In this document: piece after piece, positions 1 to 12,222 of the stretch
Position numbering within the stretch: position 1 is the stretch's first letter
Layout: each line of letters starts with the position of its first letter
Origin: Ignelater luminosus
Lineage: Eukaryota; Arthropoda; Insecta; Coleoptera; Elateridae
Length of the DNA: 64,000 nucleotides
Assembly (NCBI GenBank): GCA_011009095.1
Contig: VTPC01000493.1
Location: 1-64,000, forward strand
Direction of reading: 5' to 3'
Made by a program: the position numbers and the translations under genes
Notes under the pieces: generated by a model
What the model was told of the DNA's origin: nothing
The model's input: the letters and a program-made list of their open reading frames with translations, nothing else
The model's database searches: none

Positions 1-58
1 AGTGATAAATGATCGACGTGCAACTGCATGAAGTATATTATTGACAGTTCAAAGAGAA

Positions 59-78
59 GTGTGTGTGTGTGTGTGTGT
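59..78. repeat. (GT)10 microsatellite
   Basis: A perfect run of ten GT dinucleotides in the osa intron. It is a simple sequence repeat with no evidence of function. Confidence 0.95.
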
Positions 79-385
79 AAAACTCTGCATTTCAAATGAT
101 TAATTTCATCAATATTTCAGGAAAAAGTTCATTTTAACTCCACAAGTCAACCTACTAAATTTCATTACGATTGATAGATTCAGTGAGATGCAGTTAAAAA
201 ACAAAAAAAAAAATTGTGTTGACTTTGACAGCTTATAACTCAAAAACGAGAAACTTTTTTTCGATGTATCGTTATCATCTGTTCCCCAGAATCAGTGGTC
301 AAGGGTTGCCACCAACGGATGATCAGCATGAGGTTGTATGAACCGTTACAAATGCGAATTTTAAAATGCACATTATTGAATGGGC

Positions 386-1119
386 TAAGTGAGGGGCCAG
401 TTGGTTTGTTTTAATTCCAAGGGCCCTCATTTGCTCAAATAATCGTGTGTAAATTGTCAGCACTGGATGGCACATATATCATTGTATGAAGTGTTTAATT
501 TTTATATATTTGAAGCTTGTATCAAGTAGTTTCTGACATGCATGGAAGAGTTGTGCAAATTCTGAAATGCACATTTTCCAACAACTTTTGTCTTTTCAAT
601 TGTGTGTAAATTGTCAGTGATGGATAATAATCAGCGTGTGGTTGTTTATTATGTGAGATAAGTGAAGTTCAGTTGGTTTATTTTAATTACAAGAACCCTC
701 ATTTTCTCAAATATTCGTATGAATAGTTCCTTCCTCACATAAGTCCTCAAGGCTTTGTAGGATGGGTATATCATCGTCTTACTTTCAAAACCTCCTAAGT
801 CCGGATTTAGGTTATTATGAACTTTTGATACAAATAAATCTAAAAAATATCATTGCGTCTCTTGACAAAACCTTGTATGTCGGCATTGCATTACATAATT
901 AAAACGTTTTTTGCGTTTCCTGAACAATTTTATAAAAATGACTTAGGAGGTTTTGAAAGTAAGGCGACGATATGGTAGTTAGGGAAAGACTACAGCAACC
1001 TGCTCGAAGGAAATGCACATCACTATGTGAGATCAATGAGGATCACTTGGTTTGTTTTAATTCCTAAGGTCCTCATTTTCTCAAATAATTGTGTGTAAAT
1101 TGTCAGCAATAGATGGCAG
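386..1119 (+). repeat. Diverged repeat with three copies of a 60-85-bp core
   Basis: A core containing TTGGTTTGTTTTAATTCC, then a CCTCATTT.CTCAAATA block and (in copies 1 and 3) GTGTGTAAATTGTCAGC, recurs at about 386-471, 660-720 and 1033-1119. The last block also occurs alone near 601-625. Copies are clearly related but imperfect and unevenly spaced, partly because a foldback element (767-976) sits between copies 2 and 3. I read this as an old tandem or segmental repeat; its class is unknown. Confidence 0.7.
767..976. mobile_element. Foldback (MITE-like) element, about 35-bp inverted termini
   Basis: The left arm at about 769-801 and the right arm at about 940-975 are near-perfect reverse complements, sharing the core ACTTTCAAAACCTCCTAAGT. 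The AT-rich centre has no coding capacity. Size (about 210 bp) and structure match a miniature inverted-repeat element. It interrupts the spacing of the surrounding repeat, so it probably inserted later. No target duplication was identified. Confidence 0.7.
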
Positions 1120-1440
1120 ACTAAGGTTGGTTGCGTGAAATATTGTTGATGTTTTCTGTTGAATTGAAACTTATTTTCTATTATGTACAGGTATTTATTA
1201 TTACCATATTATTAAGCAATTTTGATTCTTATTCATATTTAATTGTGGTAGACTGTATTCAATTCGTACAACTATTTTTGCTTGGGATTGTCTTTTGCTT
1301 TGTCACTCAAATAGTAACCCAGATTTGAGTGATAAGAACAAGAGAGAATCCTGAGCAAAAACATCTGTTACAGGTATCTTACTGAATACAGGAAATGAAA
1401 ATCAACTTCAATTTAGAGATGTTATAAATTGTAACATGCA

Positions 1441-1573
1441 ATCACTAAAATTTCAGTTCACGGTAGGCTATGAAAAAAAATTCATGTCTTGGGTTAATCA
1501 ATTCTTGGTAAAAATCTAAGCTACGCCCTACGGAAAAGTTTCATAGCCTACTGGGAACTGAAATTTTAATGAT
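1441..1573. mobile_element. Foldback (MITE-like) element, about 30-bp arms
   Basis: The arm at about 1441-1475 (contains AAAATTTCAGTTC and GTAGGCTATGAAA) pairs with 1539-1573 (contains TTTCATAGCCTAC and GAACTGAAATTTT), with about two mismatches over 29 bp. The loop is about 63 bp and non-coding. RNA across it would form a long hairpin. A MITE is the simplest reading; a small-RNA hairpin is possible but unsupported. Confidence 0.7.
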
Positions 1574-3399
1574 CACTTGTTATTAGTGGAATAGTAAAAA
1601 AATAATTTTTGTTTTAACAGCTTGAGTTTAAAGGAAAGAATAGGTACTACTATATTCACTCGATTGAAATTTTAATTCTTATGTACTGGAGGAATATACT
1701 GCAATAACAATAATACTGAATGTTTATTATGGTGGCGTAAACTACATCTGTTGTTTTAGTATTTAATAGATGTTGAACAAATACATAATACTATCAAATA
1801 TTGATCAAAGCTCCTTTACTAGTAAGTCGGGGCAAATATATAATTACTATAGCCCAAATTGCCTAAATAATAACTACATGTTAATTAAATGCTGTCGAAA
1901 CCATCGAAGCGCATGACCTACAGGTGTTGAAAACAAAAAACTTCCCCGTAACTCTGTAACATCACTATAGCATCTCCTAAGGCAGTACTTAATTTTCTGT
2001 TGCCTCTATATATATAGAGAGAGAGGCATAAAGAAAATTCGAAATTGTACAAAAACAAGAATAAAAATCTATATCTATAAGTCTGACATAATTACTATAA
2101 CCGCCTACATTTGAAAATGATTAATTAGTAAGTATATTAATATGTTGATTCATTTAAAAAGTTTTAAGTTCATAATCAATCGATTTTTTACAAAGAAGGC
2201 TAGTAAGCAGCATTCACATAGTTATTTCAATCAAAACACAAATTTTTGCTATAAATCAGTCAATGTTGGAAGCATTTCTGAATACACTTGTCAGAGTGGG
2301 ATTTTATATTTTGCTGGAAAACAAAAAAAAATGAATTTTAACTACAAAACAATCGAGGTATAATCCAACGCTGTTCAGTACTAATGCATACAGATCTATG
2401 CACACCAACTTTTAGAATTTATCTGACTTGACATGATATTTTAGCAATTACTGAACTGTCAAAGTTATATGAATTTACTTAATAAAAAAAGCATGCCACA
2501 TAAAAACAAAGGAACATGTACTAAAATTATTGAACCTGGTTTTTATGATAAACAAAATTTTAAAAATTGTAACATAACCTTTGTTTTATTGCACACACAC
2601 TAGATGCGCCGACAGTGACAGTTGATACGATAACAGCTGACAGATGCCGTGTGTTTTCTTGTCTAAAGGCGTTCCGAATTTCAGATCTTCTACTCTATGC
2701 ATTTTTAATATGCGAGACTAAATCAAATCAAAGTCGGCAAGACTCGTCGATTATAATGTAAGCTGCGCTTTTGGTGCTCTTGTTTATGTGATTATATCAC
2801 ATTGAAGTGTCTTCTTTCTTGGGAAACTTAAGCTTGCAAAAAAAAGGATTTTAAGGTACTAGAGAACATATTAGAAATATAATTTGTGTCGGTGCAAATT
2901 TCCGATAAGAATTAAACAAAATGAGTAATTTTCAAATAATAAATGAAGATGTTTCGGCTTTTATGTAGGATTTTCCGAAATTATTTGTGATGCTTGAAAT
3001 TTTGATGCAAATACAAACTAAGGCATTCTGCAGAACACTAAAAATTAGACTAAATCCCCTTGTGTCTCATTCGTATTCGCCGTATCTTTTAAGGACTGTC
3101 TTACATCGTTTCCAACTCCTTTTTAACTTGTTTCTATCCTTCTCTAAGCTCTCCTTGTACCGCCTCTTTTACATATTGCTCTTGTCAAGGGTATGAAAAT
3201 TCAAATTTAATACCGTCGTAAGAATACGAATAATTTTCATAAATAACGAATTAAAAATAAAATTTCCACTTTTACAGTTTTATACAAAACCTTTGTAAAT
3301 AAAGGAGAATCTATCGATTTTCAAACCTCAACTGAATGAGTCTAAAAACCACCAACAAATCTCGGTTGAGACGAAGAACCAATTTCAGAATTCAGGTCA

Positions 3400-3612
3400 C
3401 AGAGAGAAAGGGGCCAACGAACTAAAAACTCGGCTTTCAACCCCTTGTGAGGGATGAGATAGAACGCAGCGCGAAGTTGTAGAGATGTGGGGGAGGATAG
3501 GTGGAGGTGCACCCCCAGTACATGTGAAGTGTGGTTTGCGGGAAATGCTTGACGTCACCGGCCGTTTGCGAGACATCAGCTGATTGCTGCATAATAACAA
3601 AGTGGGAGGTTC
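3400..3612. promoter_or_regulatory. GC-richer island with a CRE-like palindrome
   Basis: About 200 bp of conspicuously higher GC within AT-rich intron. It holds a perfect TGACGTCA (CRE/ATF-type palindrome) near 3549 and a CAGCTG E-box near 3578. No splice-flanked coding exon could be built from it. It could be an enhancer, an alternative promoter or a foreign insertion; regulation is inference only. Confidence 0.3.
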
Positions 3613-3699
3613 GCAATGATCATATGTTTATTCAAGTTCAAGGACGATCCTTCCATGTTTAGATTTGATTAAACAATTAAAAACGTGGGCGATATTGCG

Positions 3700-3720
3700 T
3701 TATTATTATTATTATTATTA
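3700..3720 (+). repeat. (TTA)7 microsatellite
   Basis: A perfect TTA trinucleotide run of seven units in the osa intron. Confidence 0.95.
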
Positions 3721-6700
3721 CCAAAAATGTGGTGTAGCGTAGTCATTTTTGTTTCAGAATCGGTTAATTCATTGTACGGATTTCCTGACCACTGATATAT
3801 TACATTTCCGTTAAATGCGGTGGCTGGTTACAAGACAAACGGAATGATTTCTTTGGTTAAAGTATATACAGTCGAAAATTACAAGTTTTTCATTTTTAAC
3901 TCGAACGTATTCTATACACGTTCCTGTTTCAAAGCTGAAGCTGATGATCCATCGAGTTTACCATTACTAGCACGAACAAATTATATTTTTGGATTTTAGG
4001 CGAAAAGCAACTTTCTACAGATCTTTCAACAACAAATCTAATCAAACATACAATCGGTAAATTTGTAGCAAAGAAATCTATGAATGAACCATACATAAAT
4101 ATTCTCTTTTATTAATACGCTCATTAATCATTATACGTACCGTTTGAATCGTAATCAGTTATAAAATTTTCTTAAATATTTTGCTTTTCTCGTAACTGCG
4201 TTTAAATATAACATAACATCGGATTTTAAATATCCGCAGCAGGTTATAAAAATGTATAAAATAAACAAGCGAAAGACTACAAATAAAGACTTATTTATCT
4301 GTAAACCACTAGATGAAACAAGCCGCGTCTTTCACCAGATAAAAAATTAAAAGTGTTACTTTGAAATAATAGCGTGAGTGACAGTATATGTGATAAAATA
4401 TAAAAATAATTAGCATTAAAGGAAAAATCACTGTTTCTATGCGTTTTGTCATTGTCTTTTGTTTTATTTGACTTTTAATAAAAAGTAAATGAAGAGCACT
4501 ACCCAATAAACGAAAATTGAATGTGAACTCATCCTATTATTTTTTATTTTCTTCAATACAAGAATTTTATTTATTATTTTGAGAAGTTTTAATTTTATAG
4601 ATATCTTGATCAATGAATTTATTCAATGCCATGTCACTGTATTTTTTTACAATACGTCATTATTATGGATTTACGTTTCGTTTATAAAAATAGAAACTTT
4701 CCTTGTTATCGTTAATAAATATTACATAATTGTAAACACTACGTTATTTATATTGCATTCATAAAATTGGAAAAACCGGTTTTGCAAAAGAAATTAAATG
4801 TTTTTTTATGAATCACAATACACACGTTTCTATCCAATTTTAAATTTTGTCGTGCTTATCTTTCCGGAACTTGAAATACAACTGATACAAATTACCATTT
4901 TCTTAATAATTTGTTTCTTGTGCTACATATTTTACGTAGGTAATCGGTTCAAACTATAACAATATCAGGTGTAGTGTGTAAAAGTTGTTTAGAACATAAG
5001 AACACATTCTTTCATTGTATCTTAATTGCACTAATTACTCGGGTCAGTCTTGCACTTATTCAAATTGTATCATTCAGAGGCAATATTTCAAATGATCAAG
5101 GCTTGCTCTTTGTAAAAAATTGCTAAAAATAAACAGGGCATGGCATACCCTTAAAAGAAATCGGACTCCCAAGTTTTTCACGAAAACAATCTCATTTCAT
5201 ACTTCTTTCTTTCCCTACTAAAGGAATTTGATCACTGTTGAAGTGCATAATATTACAATACAACAAATCCACAAATTTAACCGGCAAATTTATTTTCTCA
5301 AGATTACCGTCTTGCTTAAATTGTAGAGATGAAATTATTGCACGTTCAAACCTTCAGTTGTTTTTTATTGGCATGTTTTTATTTTAGTTTTTCAAATGTT
5401 CCAGTATTTTTTTAATGTAAAAGGTTAAAATCAAAAATGGTTTCGTGTTCTACTAATATTAAAATAAATATCGACAAAATACCTATGAATCATAATACAG
5501 ATTATGATTAACACGTACTAAACGTGTCTAATAAATTATTAAAAAACAATGAGATCAAAGATGGGCAATTACGTCAATAGTTTCGACTTCATACGTCTAT
5601 ACTACATTGTTAACTTCCATTGTTTTAAAACTAAATGTAACTTTCTTCTTTTAAATGTAACAAGCAGTAGTTCTAGTTCATAAGTCATTTGGGCAGAAGA
5701 GACTTTCAATTCAGTGATCTCTAAAACCAATCCTTCGTTCCAAGTGTCTGGGACGCCTACAGTCATGTAACACTTGAATCATAGATACAGTAGCAGTACG
5801 TTTCTAGTTTTCGAATTTTCAATACTTCAACCCTTCCCGACATTCTGGGGGAAAATTGCTTCTACAACCAAGGTGAAAAAACATCTTTTCTTTAAAAATG
5901 AGACAGTTCTTCTATAGATTGTTGTGGTTAATTTTACTATACCCTTGCTCTACGTATGCAGACCTACCTGCATCCGCTTTAAAAAGATTATGGGGATTGT
6001 AACGTAATAAGTCCGTTCGAAATATCGTGACACTTACTATACACTAGCATTGGTGCGTCTGGTTAGTTGCGCATTAACAACATCAGTGATTGAGAGATGT
6101 TAAGATTTCTCAGTATCAATATTGAAATACAACCATAAGTCGAGATTGTTTGATGTAGAGCTTCATGAAAACTGACAACTTGTAATAGATTTCTTACCAT
6201 AAGGGGGATAGTGAAGAAGTTGTATTGAATTCGGCTTTCCAAACTGGAACTTTATTTTCTATGCCTCAAATTCTGTTTTCAGGGATAGGAGCAGCTATTA
6301 TACAATGAAATATGTAAATAGTTACGATAGTCCACAAAGATACGTACCTACTTTGAAACAACTCGTTAGATGCGATAAGAAACTAGATATAAACAAAATA
6401 ATCATACACAATTTCTAGGTTTCCACAAATGGTGTGCGAAACTAGTACATAGTATGCAGGGTCAGCTCAAAACTCTAGTCACCCTAGGCACTGTTCGTTA
6501 AACAGCGCCAAATTAGGTCACCATGCCGGACCTCTCAGGTCTAACTCAAATTCAAGTCCAAAAAGTCCAGGTATCTGTTTTGAGATCGGTGTTTAAGGAC
6601 GCCGTCATGCATTGAGCTAGCCTTGATAAATATAGCATTGAAAATATGTTGAGGTGGGTTAACTGATATATTGACCATGAAGCCAATAATTGGTATCGGC

Positions 6701-7637
6701 TGATATAATATACAGGCATGAAAAAGAACCATAAGGAGCCATAGTAAGATTGTAGAATTACCCAAGAAAATTCCAATTTTGTAATCATGAAAAGGGCTAA
6801 AATGCGGCATTGTTGCGAATACAGACACAGGTACAGGGGAGGTCACGGGTCCTCGTCACTGTTTTGAAGTAAGATCAATATTAATTCAATTTCGCAAACT
6901 TGGCCGTATCTTAATTTGACATTATGATGAAGGAACAGTCTTGCCAGTGCGTGAGGAAATCCCCAAAATGTTGGTTTGTTTTCTTTGTGAGAATTTCTTC
7001 AGATTAACAGAAAAATTAAATTTAATTCAAAATTGAAACCAACTGGATTTATTGTCGGTTCATTTATTTATTTAATTTATATAGACACAAGCACTTTCAC
7101 TTCACTGAGCCACAGCTATCAACTGTTTTGAACAGCCTTACCCTTGATAGGTAGATTTTTGATAGGTTGCAAGGTTTAATAGGTTTTTGTATAAATAATT
7201 ATTTCCACTGTTTCCTGTTAATTTTATAAATTGATTCCCCTCAAAAAAGTTTTATAGATTCAAACAATATATGGAATTTCTAAAACCCATTCTTGTTCTC
7301 AGCAAAGCACATCTTTGCTAAATTAAAAAATTTGTTTTAACAAAAATTGCAGTAATAAGTGTACTTAAAGGTTTTTGGTTTTGGAAAACACTGATCAAGA
7401 CGGCAAGTATAACATAATGAGTTACCGATCAAAACAAATCTGTAATTAAATAACACTCCGAAATGATTTAAAATTTTTTCAGTTACAAAGTGTAGCAGTT
7501 TTTATTTGTTGTGTCTAGTTTTGTCTGTCTGTATGACTTATATTACACCATACTACCTATATATTTTGAATTGCGCAATAGAGAATTTGCAAAAATACAT
7601 AACGTCGGAAGCAATGTTATTTTTTTCATATTTTGGG

Positions 7638-7740
7638 ACATTACAAATTTGGCATAAATATTTCAAAATATGAAGGCCGATATTATATTATTATCGGTAC
7701 TTATCGGCCAAAAAACAAATCATATCGGTCGATCCCTAAA
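7638..7740 (-). mobile_element. Possible DNA-transposon terminus rich in TATCGGCC-type motifs
   Basis: The stretch has repeated ATCGG/CCGAT motifs in both orientations. Read on the minus strand it begins TAGGGATCGACCGATATGAT, the style of terminus seen in DNA transposons. A related ATCGGCTGATATAATATA piece is near 6690. No partner terminus or transposase was found, so this is a weak call. Confidence 0.25.
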
Positions 7741-7937
7741 AATATATAATAAAGTGACTAAGTAATAATGTAATATTAGTGACTCTCAACAGATATGCTT
7801 GTACATAAAATAGTGACATTCTCCAATCTCTGCGTTTTCAGGTGAACAAATATATGCAACGCATTTGGCCAAGTGCGTACTACGGTTACGGATAATCGTA
7901 AAACCAGTCGGCTCAACATACTAGAAGCATTTTATTG

Positions 7938-8104
7938 TACGATACACGATAAACTGGATAGACAAAAGTGACTATAAGCAAGGTTCAACAACTTTTACTA
8001 CTAAACTAAAATCGTTTTTAACGTAACTATAGCATCTTAATTAGTTAGTGTAAAATTTGAAAATATTCATGACTTACAGTTTATCCAATCTATCGCGCAA
8101 TGTA
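7938..8104. mobile_element. Foldback element, imperfect 27-bp arms
   Basis: The segment 7938-7964 (GTACGATACACGATAAACTG...) is roughly the reverse complement of 8079-8104, with about three quarters of bases matching. The loop of about 110 bp is non-coding. This is probably a decayed MITE; it is less certain than the foldbacks at 0.8 and 1.5 kb. Confidence 0.4.
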
Positions 8105-10364
8105 CTATACCTCTAAATATTGGAAATTTGTCTACTATTCTAAAGAAATGGGAATAAAAACCTTCTCAAGTTGTATTTTAAAGGTATTTATGAAGATGGC
8201 GCTATTTTTAAAAGAATTTCTGTACATTTATGTTTAAAGAAAAAGAGGTTATGCACGTCAATAATTTAAAATGTAAAACAAAAATATAGCAAATAAACAA
8301 ACCAAGTCTCAGAATATACCTTTAAAGACCAAAACTGAAACAGTATAAGAATTTGAAATTCTCACCCTGTATATATTTTTATTTTGACTTATTTCTTTTT
8401 AGTAAATATTAAGAAGTTAGAAAAGTAGATTCCAAATACAATTCGGAATAATTTTGAAGTGATCTAAAACCGGCCTATTGTATCTACTAAAATACAACTT
8501 TCATAATTAGCTTATTTTCTTATATACCACAACTCTTACAGGTGTTTGCACTCGTTACTTTTATAATTATTGTTTTGCTATACGTATTTGATGTTTTGCA
8601 AAGGTAATGGAATAGTCTTGTTGAGCCACTGTTAATTATACAATCGTCAATATTATATGTGTAAACTAACTTCTGACTACTACAATAAAAATTCTTTCCA
8701 GATTCTTTTTCTAAATGTTTCTGCAAGAATTTTTCAGTTAAGTACAGTTAATTAAATGTTGGAAACTGCCATTTAAACTGTACCAAGCTGCCTCGAGTAA
8801 ATGGAACAAGTTTTTTGATAATTTTATTGGATTATGTGGAGGTATTGCCGATTTATTATGCATTCCACGTGTGCATTCACTGTTCGAAGGAACTCTCACT
8901 GGACTGAAAACCAACGCTGCGTTTAAATTGTAAAATTACTACTTCTGCTGAGCCGTGCAAGTTTACAATATATCAAAATTGTTCAAACAAGACACTACTT
9001 TTTTTTCTGATAGTAGTTATTAATACATATCTTATTTATTAATCTAAACTTTTAATTTAAATAAAATTTCCAACAATAAAATTGATGTATAAGAAAAAGA
9101 GAAAGTTTTAATTTCTTAACGGTAATACCGCAATAGAACACCGTTGCGTTTTTTATAAAAATCAATACCTTCTGAAATAAAATTATAATAACAAAAGCTC
9201 GTATCTGTACAGCAAAAGAGTTGTTTAAAGTCTTTTTAACAAAGAAAAAAGCATTTGAATACAAAAGCGTCCTACTAGGAAAATTATGCATAATGTATCC
9301 ACCACCACCATTATAAAACCGCAACCCTATTTAGTACATTTAAAACGTTGCATTAGATTTTTCCCTTCCATTTCGAAAGATACAAATAAGGCATAAAAAT
9401 GATTAAACATACGTAAAATAACAAAACACTTACGTATTCAGAATGGAGGTCATTCTACTTTGTTACTCATAACTTGTACTTTCATGTATTTATGCAAAGT
9501 AAGCTAGGTTAACCTTCTAACGTCAATTTTACAGTTTTGAGTTTGTAATGCAATAATTCTTGGTAGATATTTTATTAACTAATCCTAAGACGTATTCTTT
9601 ATGGTTTAATAAAAGTCCATTAGGAAAACAAGTTTTCATAAAAAGGTCACGAATTATAGTTTTAGTAATAATATGAAATGCAATGTTTAATGACTGCAAT
9701 ATTTTTCCGATTTCCTGTATTTCTATTAACTAAAAGGAAAAAAACAGAAAATCTTCCAAAACTTACCTTTTTTTCCAATTAAGGCTGTCCCAGAAGAAAA
9801 CGAGCCAAAAACGATTTAAGAACTTCTATTTCTCAAATTTATTTTTAAATAGTAGTTGCAAAGCAACAGTTGTTATGGAAAGATATTTTGATATAAAAGA
9901 CCATAACTAAATTTAATAAACATGTATTTAAATATTAGGAATATATTAAGATAAAACGCTGGCGACTGCCAGAAAGTTATAGTTCTCTGTTCAACAAAAA
10001 CTACATGTTTAATGAATGTTACGGGAAGAAAAAAAAGATTATCAAAAAATCTGCATCTGAAATTGCATACCAAGTCAGTATAAACAGAAAAACGTTAATT
10101 GACGAGCCGAGAAATAGACGGTGCATGAAAGATAATTGATCTCAACCACTAGTATCAGCCTAATACCTCTGTGATCATTTCTGGAAAATCTTGATTTTCG
10201 GAAATTTTTTAATTTTTGGTCACTCTTTGGATTTCAGATTTTCAGGCTGCAGGTATCTTATGTACAATAACAACATAAAGAATATTTCCAGTTGTAGACA
10301 GAATCTTAATGTGTTGAATGTTTTTGTGGATCTTTGATAACTAGAGTTTTATGGTATCAAAGAA
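8105..10364. other. AT-rich presumed intron, no gene seen
   Basis: No coding signal was found. A CACCCTGTATA terminus at 8363-8373 probably marks the end of a short mobile-element copy. The open minus-strand frames at 8520-8726, 9052-9324 and 9873-10073 look random in composition and have no domain. Confidence 0.5.
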
Positions 10365-10500
10365 ACATGGATAAGAAATTACTTAAGTGTTCCTCAGGCA
10401 AGTGTTTTAGACCCTTCTGTATTGTTAAGTACATTAACGATCTAAGTAATGTTTTTAAGAATTCATTTGTTAGTTTGTTTTCAAATGACACAATTTCAAC
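10365..10500 (+). pseudogene. Decayed LINE reverse-transcriptase scrap
   Basis: In one frame near 10389 the sequence reads VPQASVLDPSVL, and after a frame change it reads YINDLSNVFKNS followed by FSNDT. This is the order of the non-LTR reverse-transcriptase core (VPQGSVLGPLLF, YINDL, then FADDT). The catalytic aspartate pair is altered (FSND for FADD) and there is at least one frameshift. It is a short dead remnant, probably Jockey-like, about 100 bp left of the assembly gap. Confidence 0.6.
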
Positions 10501-10606
10501 TTCAAAGAAAATACATAATAAACGCAATTCTTAATCGTGTTGCTAGTCATCTATTGCCATGGGCATAGTCTTTAGTTTGCAATATCATCATAGTTCTCAC
10601 ATTATT

Positions 10607-11006
10607 NNNNNNNNNNNNNNNNNNNNNNNNNNNNNNNNNNNNNNNNNNNNNNNNNNNNNNNNNNNNNNNNNNNNNNNNNNNNNNNNNNNNNNNNNNNNNN
10701 NNNNNNNNNNNNNNNNNNNNNNNNNNNNNNNNNNNNNNNNNNNNNNNNNNNNNNNNNNNNNNNNNNNNNNNNNNNNNNNNNNNNNNNNNNNNNNNNNNNN
10801 NNNNNNNNNNNNNNNNNNNNNNNNNNNNNNNNNNNNNNNNNNNNNNNNNNNNNNNNNNNNNNNNNNNNNNNNNNNNNNNNNNNNNNNNNNNNNNNNNNNN
10901 NNNNNNNNNNNNNNNNNNNNNNNNNNNNNNNNNNNNNNNNNNNNNNNNNNNNNNNNNNNNNNNNNNNNNNNNNNNNNNNNNNNNNNNNNNNNNNNNNNNN
11001 NNNNNN
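10607..11006. other. Assembly gap (400 N)
   Basis: Exactly 400 unknown bases. The round number suggests an estimated or arbitrary gap size. Frames that appear open across it are artefacts. It lies between two repeat relics, a usual place for assembly failure. Confidence 0.99.
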
Positions 11007-11270
11007 AAAAAAAACTAAGCTGAAAATTTTGAAAAACGTATATACGCCAGTTGTACATATAATTACAAAAGGATTTAAGTGCCCTTTTCAAATGAGATCA
11101 ACCGTCTATAAAAAAGGTTGATATTTCTCCTCGGGGATATGGGTACCAATATCTTCTAAATACTTCAATTTTTCCATAGTTATGCGGCTGATTTTGTTTC
11201 TTATTTTTTCCTTTCTTCAAAACATTGACCTCTTTCCATGATTCTAGTTCACTGTGTGTCTTCTTTATTT

Positions 11271-12222
11271 TCACTTTGGTAGGATCGTCTTTTGTAACTT
11301 TAATGCAGGCTGCTTTAGAAATATTAAGCTTTGAAGTGTTAAGAAAACAATTGCGGCTATGTGAATATCTTTAAAATTTTCTTGTTTCATATCCACCACA
11401 TGAAACGGTTTAGTGTGACGTGTATTTTGGATCATGTCTTTGACACATTCAGGTGTAAATACTTTAGAAACCTTCTTACGCTTTTCTATTAGCGCGAAGT
11501 CGCGATCTCGTGGCATGTAGGAGTGTCCGCTTACAAGAAACTTTTGTTCTATTTCATCAAATTTCTCATCTAATACCAAAAATATGAAAGCGAACAATAA
11601 CATTTAATTTTTATTTTGTCTTATACAGTTATCTGACCAAATCACTAGATCCCCAACACACATAAACGCTTCATCCGTGTTGCCTGAAAAGAAAAGCTGC
11701 CTGCTGTAATACATTTTGCGGTTATGTTAAGGAAAGTACAAATATAATTTGTTTTAAATCAAGAGAGGCCATGCAGGTATGGCTGTTAATTTCTTGCGAA
11801 TTTTTTTTATCTTCTTTCATACTATTCATGGTTTTTTCTGACTTTCGTTGGTGTAGCTCTAATTTCTTCCGAGAACCATGGACATCTCACTGTGATTTTA
11901 TTGTACAGATAAGTAGATCACATGTAGAACGTGTCTGAGCGTGGTAGGCCAAATCTTAAATGTTTGAACTGTTTATGAAATATTTCTGAATAGTACGAAT
12001 ATTTTGCGATAGTGGTTGGATGCATTTCTTGGAAGGCCCTGCACATTCGGTTTATATTGAAGTCGGGACTTAGATACTGCTTAACAGATTTTTTCCTACT
12101 GTAATGATTCATTTCAGCAAGAAAGGTATTGATGTGAGCTATAATCCTCTCCCACCAGTGCATAAACGATTTCCCGCCTTCTTTTTTTTTAGTACTACTT
12201 GCGCTTGCTTATTAGTTAACGC
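11271..12222 (-). pseudogene. Decayed DUF7869-type protein gene
   Basis: Read on the minus strand, segments occur in the order of a family of insect proteins that I recall as carrying DUF7869: IAHINTF and NHYSRKKSVKQYLSPD, then FKHLRFGLPRSDT, then ELHQRKSEKTM, SLDLKQIIFV, YYSRQLF, WSDNCIRQNKN, and finally FLVSGHSYMPRDRDFALIEKRKK. The pieces lie in several frames, and an in-frame stop directly follows QNKN. Frameshifts separate the two longest open pieces (12163-11918 and 11603-11271), so it cannot make a full protein. Such genes are multicopy and often travel with mobile DNA; the biochemical role is not known to me. It sits in the osa intron on the same strand. The family label is from memory of conserved motifs, not a search. 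Confidence 0.65.

Larger units (their letters stand above)
1574..7637. other. Intronic/intergenic AT-rich DNA, no gene seen
   Basis: This is presumed osa intron. Frames are closed or hold only short open stretches without a recognisable domain. The exceptions listed separately are a GC-richer island (3400-3612) and a TTA microsatellite (3700-3720). A 101-codon minus-strand frame at 6541-6846 has no recognisable motif and was not called. Confidence 0.5.

Noticed and set aside
3397-3600. 67-codon minus frame in the GC-rich island
   Set aside because: No similarity to osa or any family I know and no splice sites in the right place. The island is better treated as possible regulatory DNA.
6541-6846. 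101-codon minus-strand frame
   Set aside because: No recognised domain, no splice context, and an overlapping frame of similar length on the same strand. Probably chance in a patch with fewer stops.
10559-11091. Frames of about 150-165 codons spanning the N gap
   Set aside because: Almost all of their residues are unknown bases; they are artefacts of the gap.
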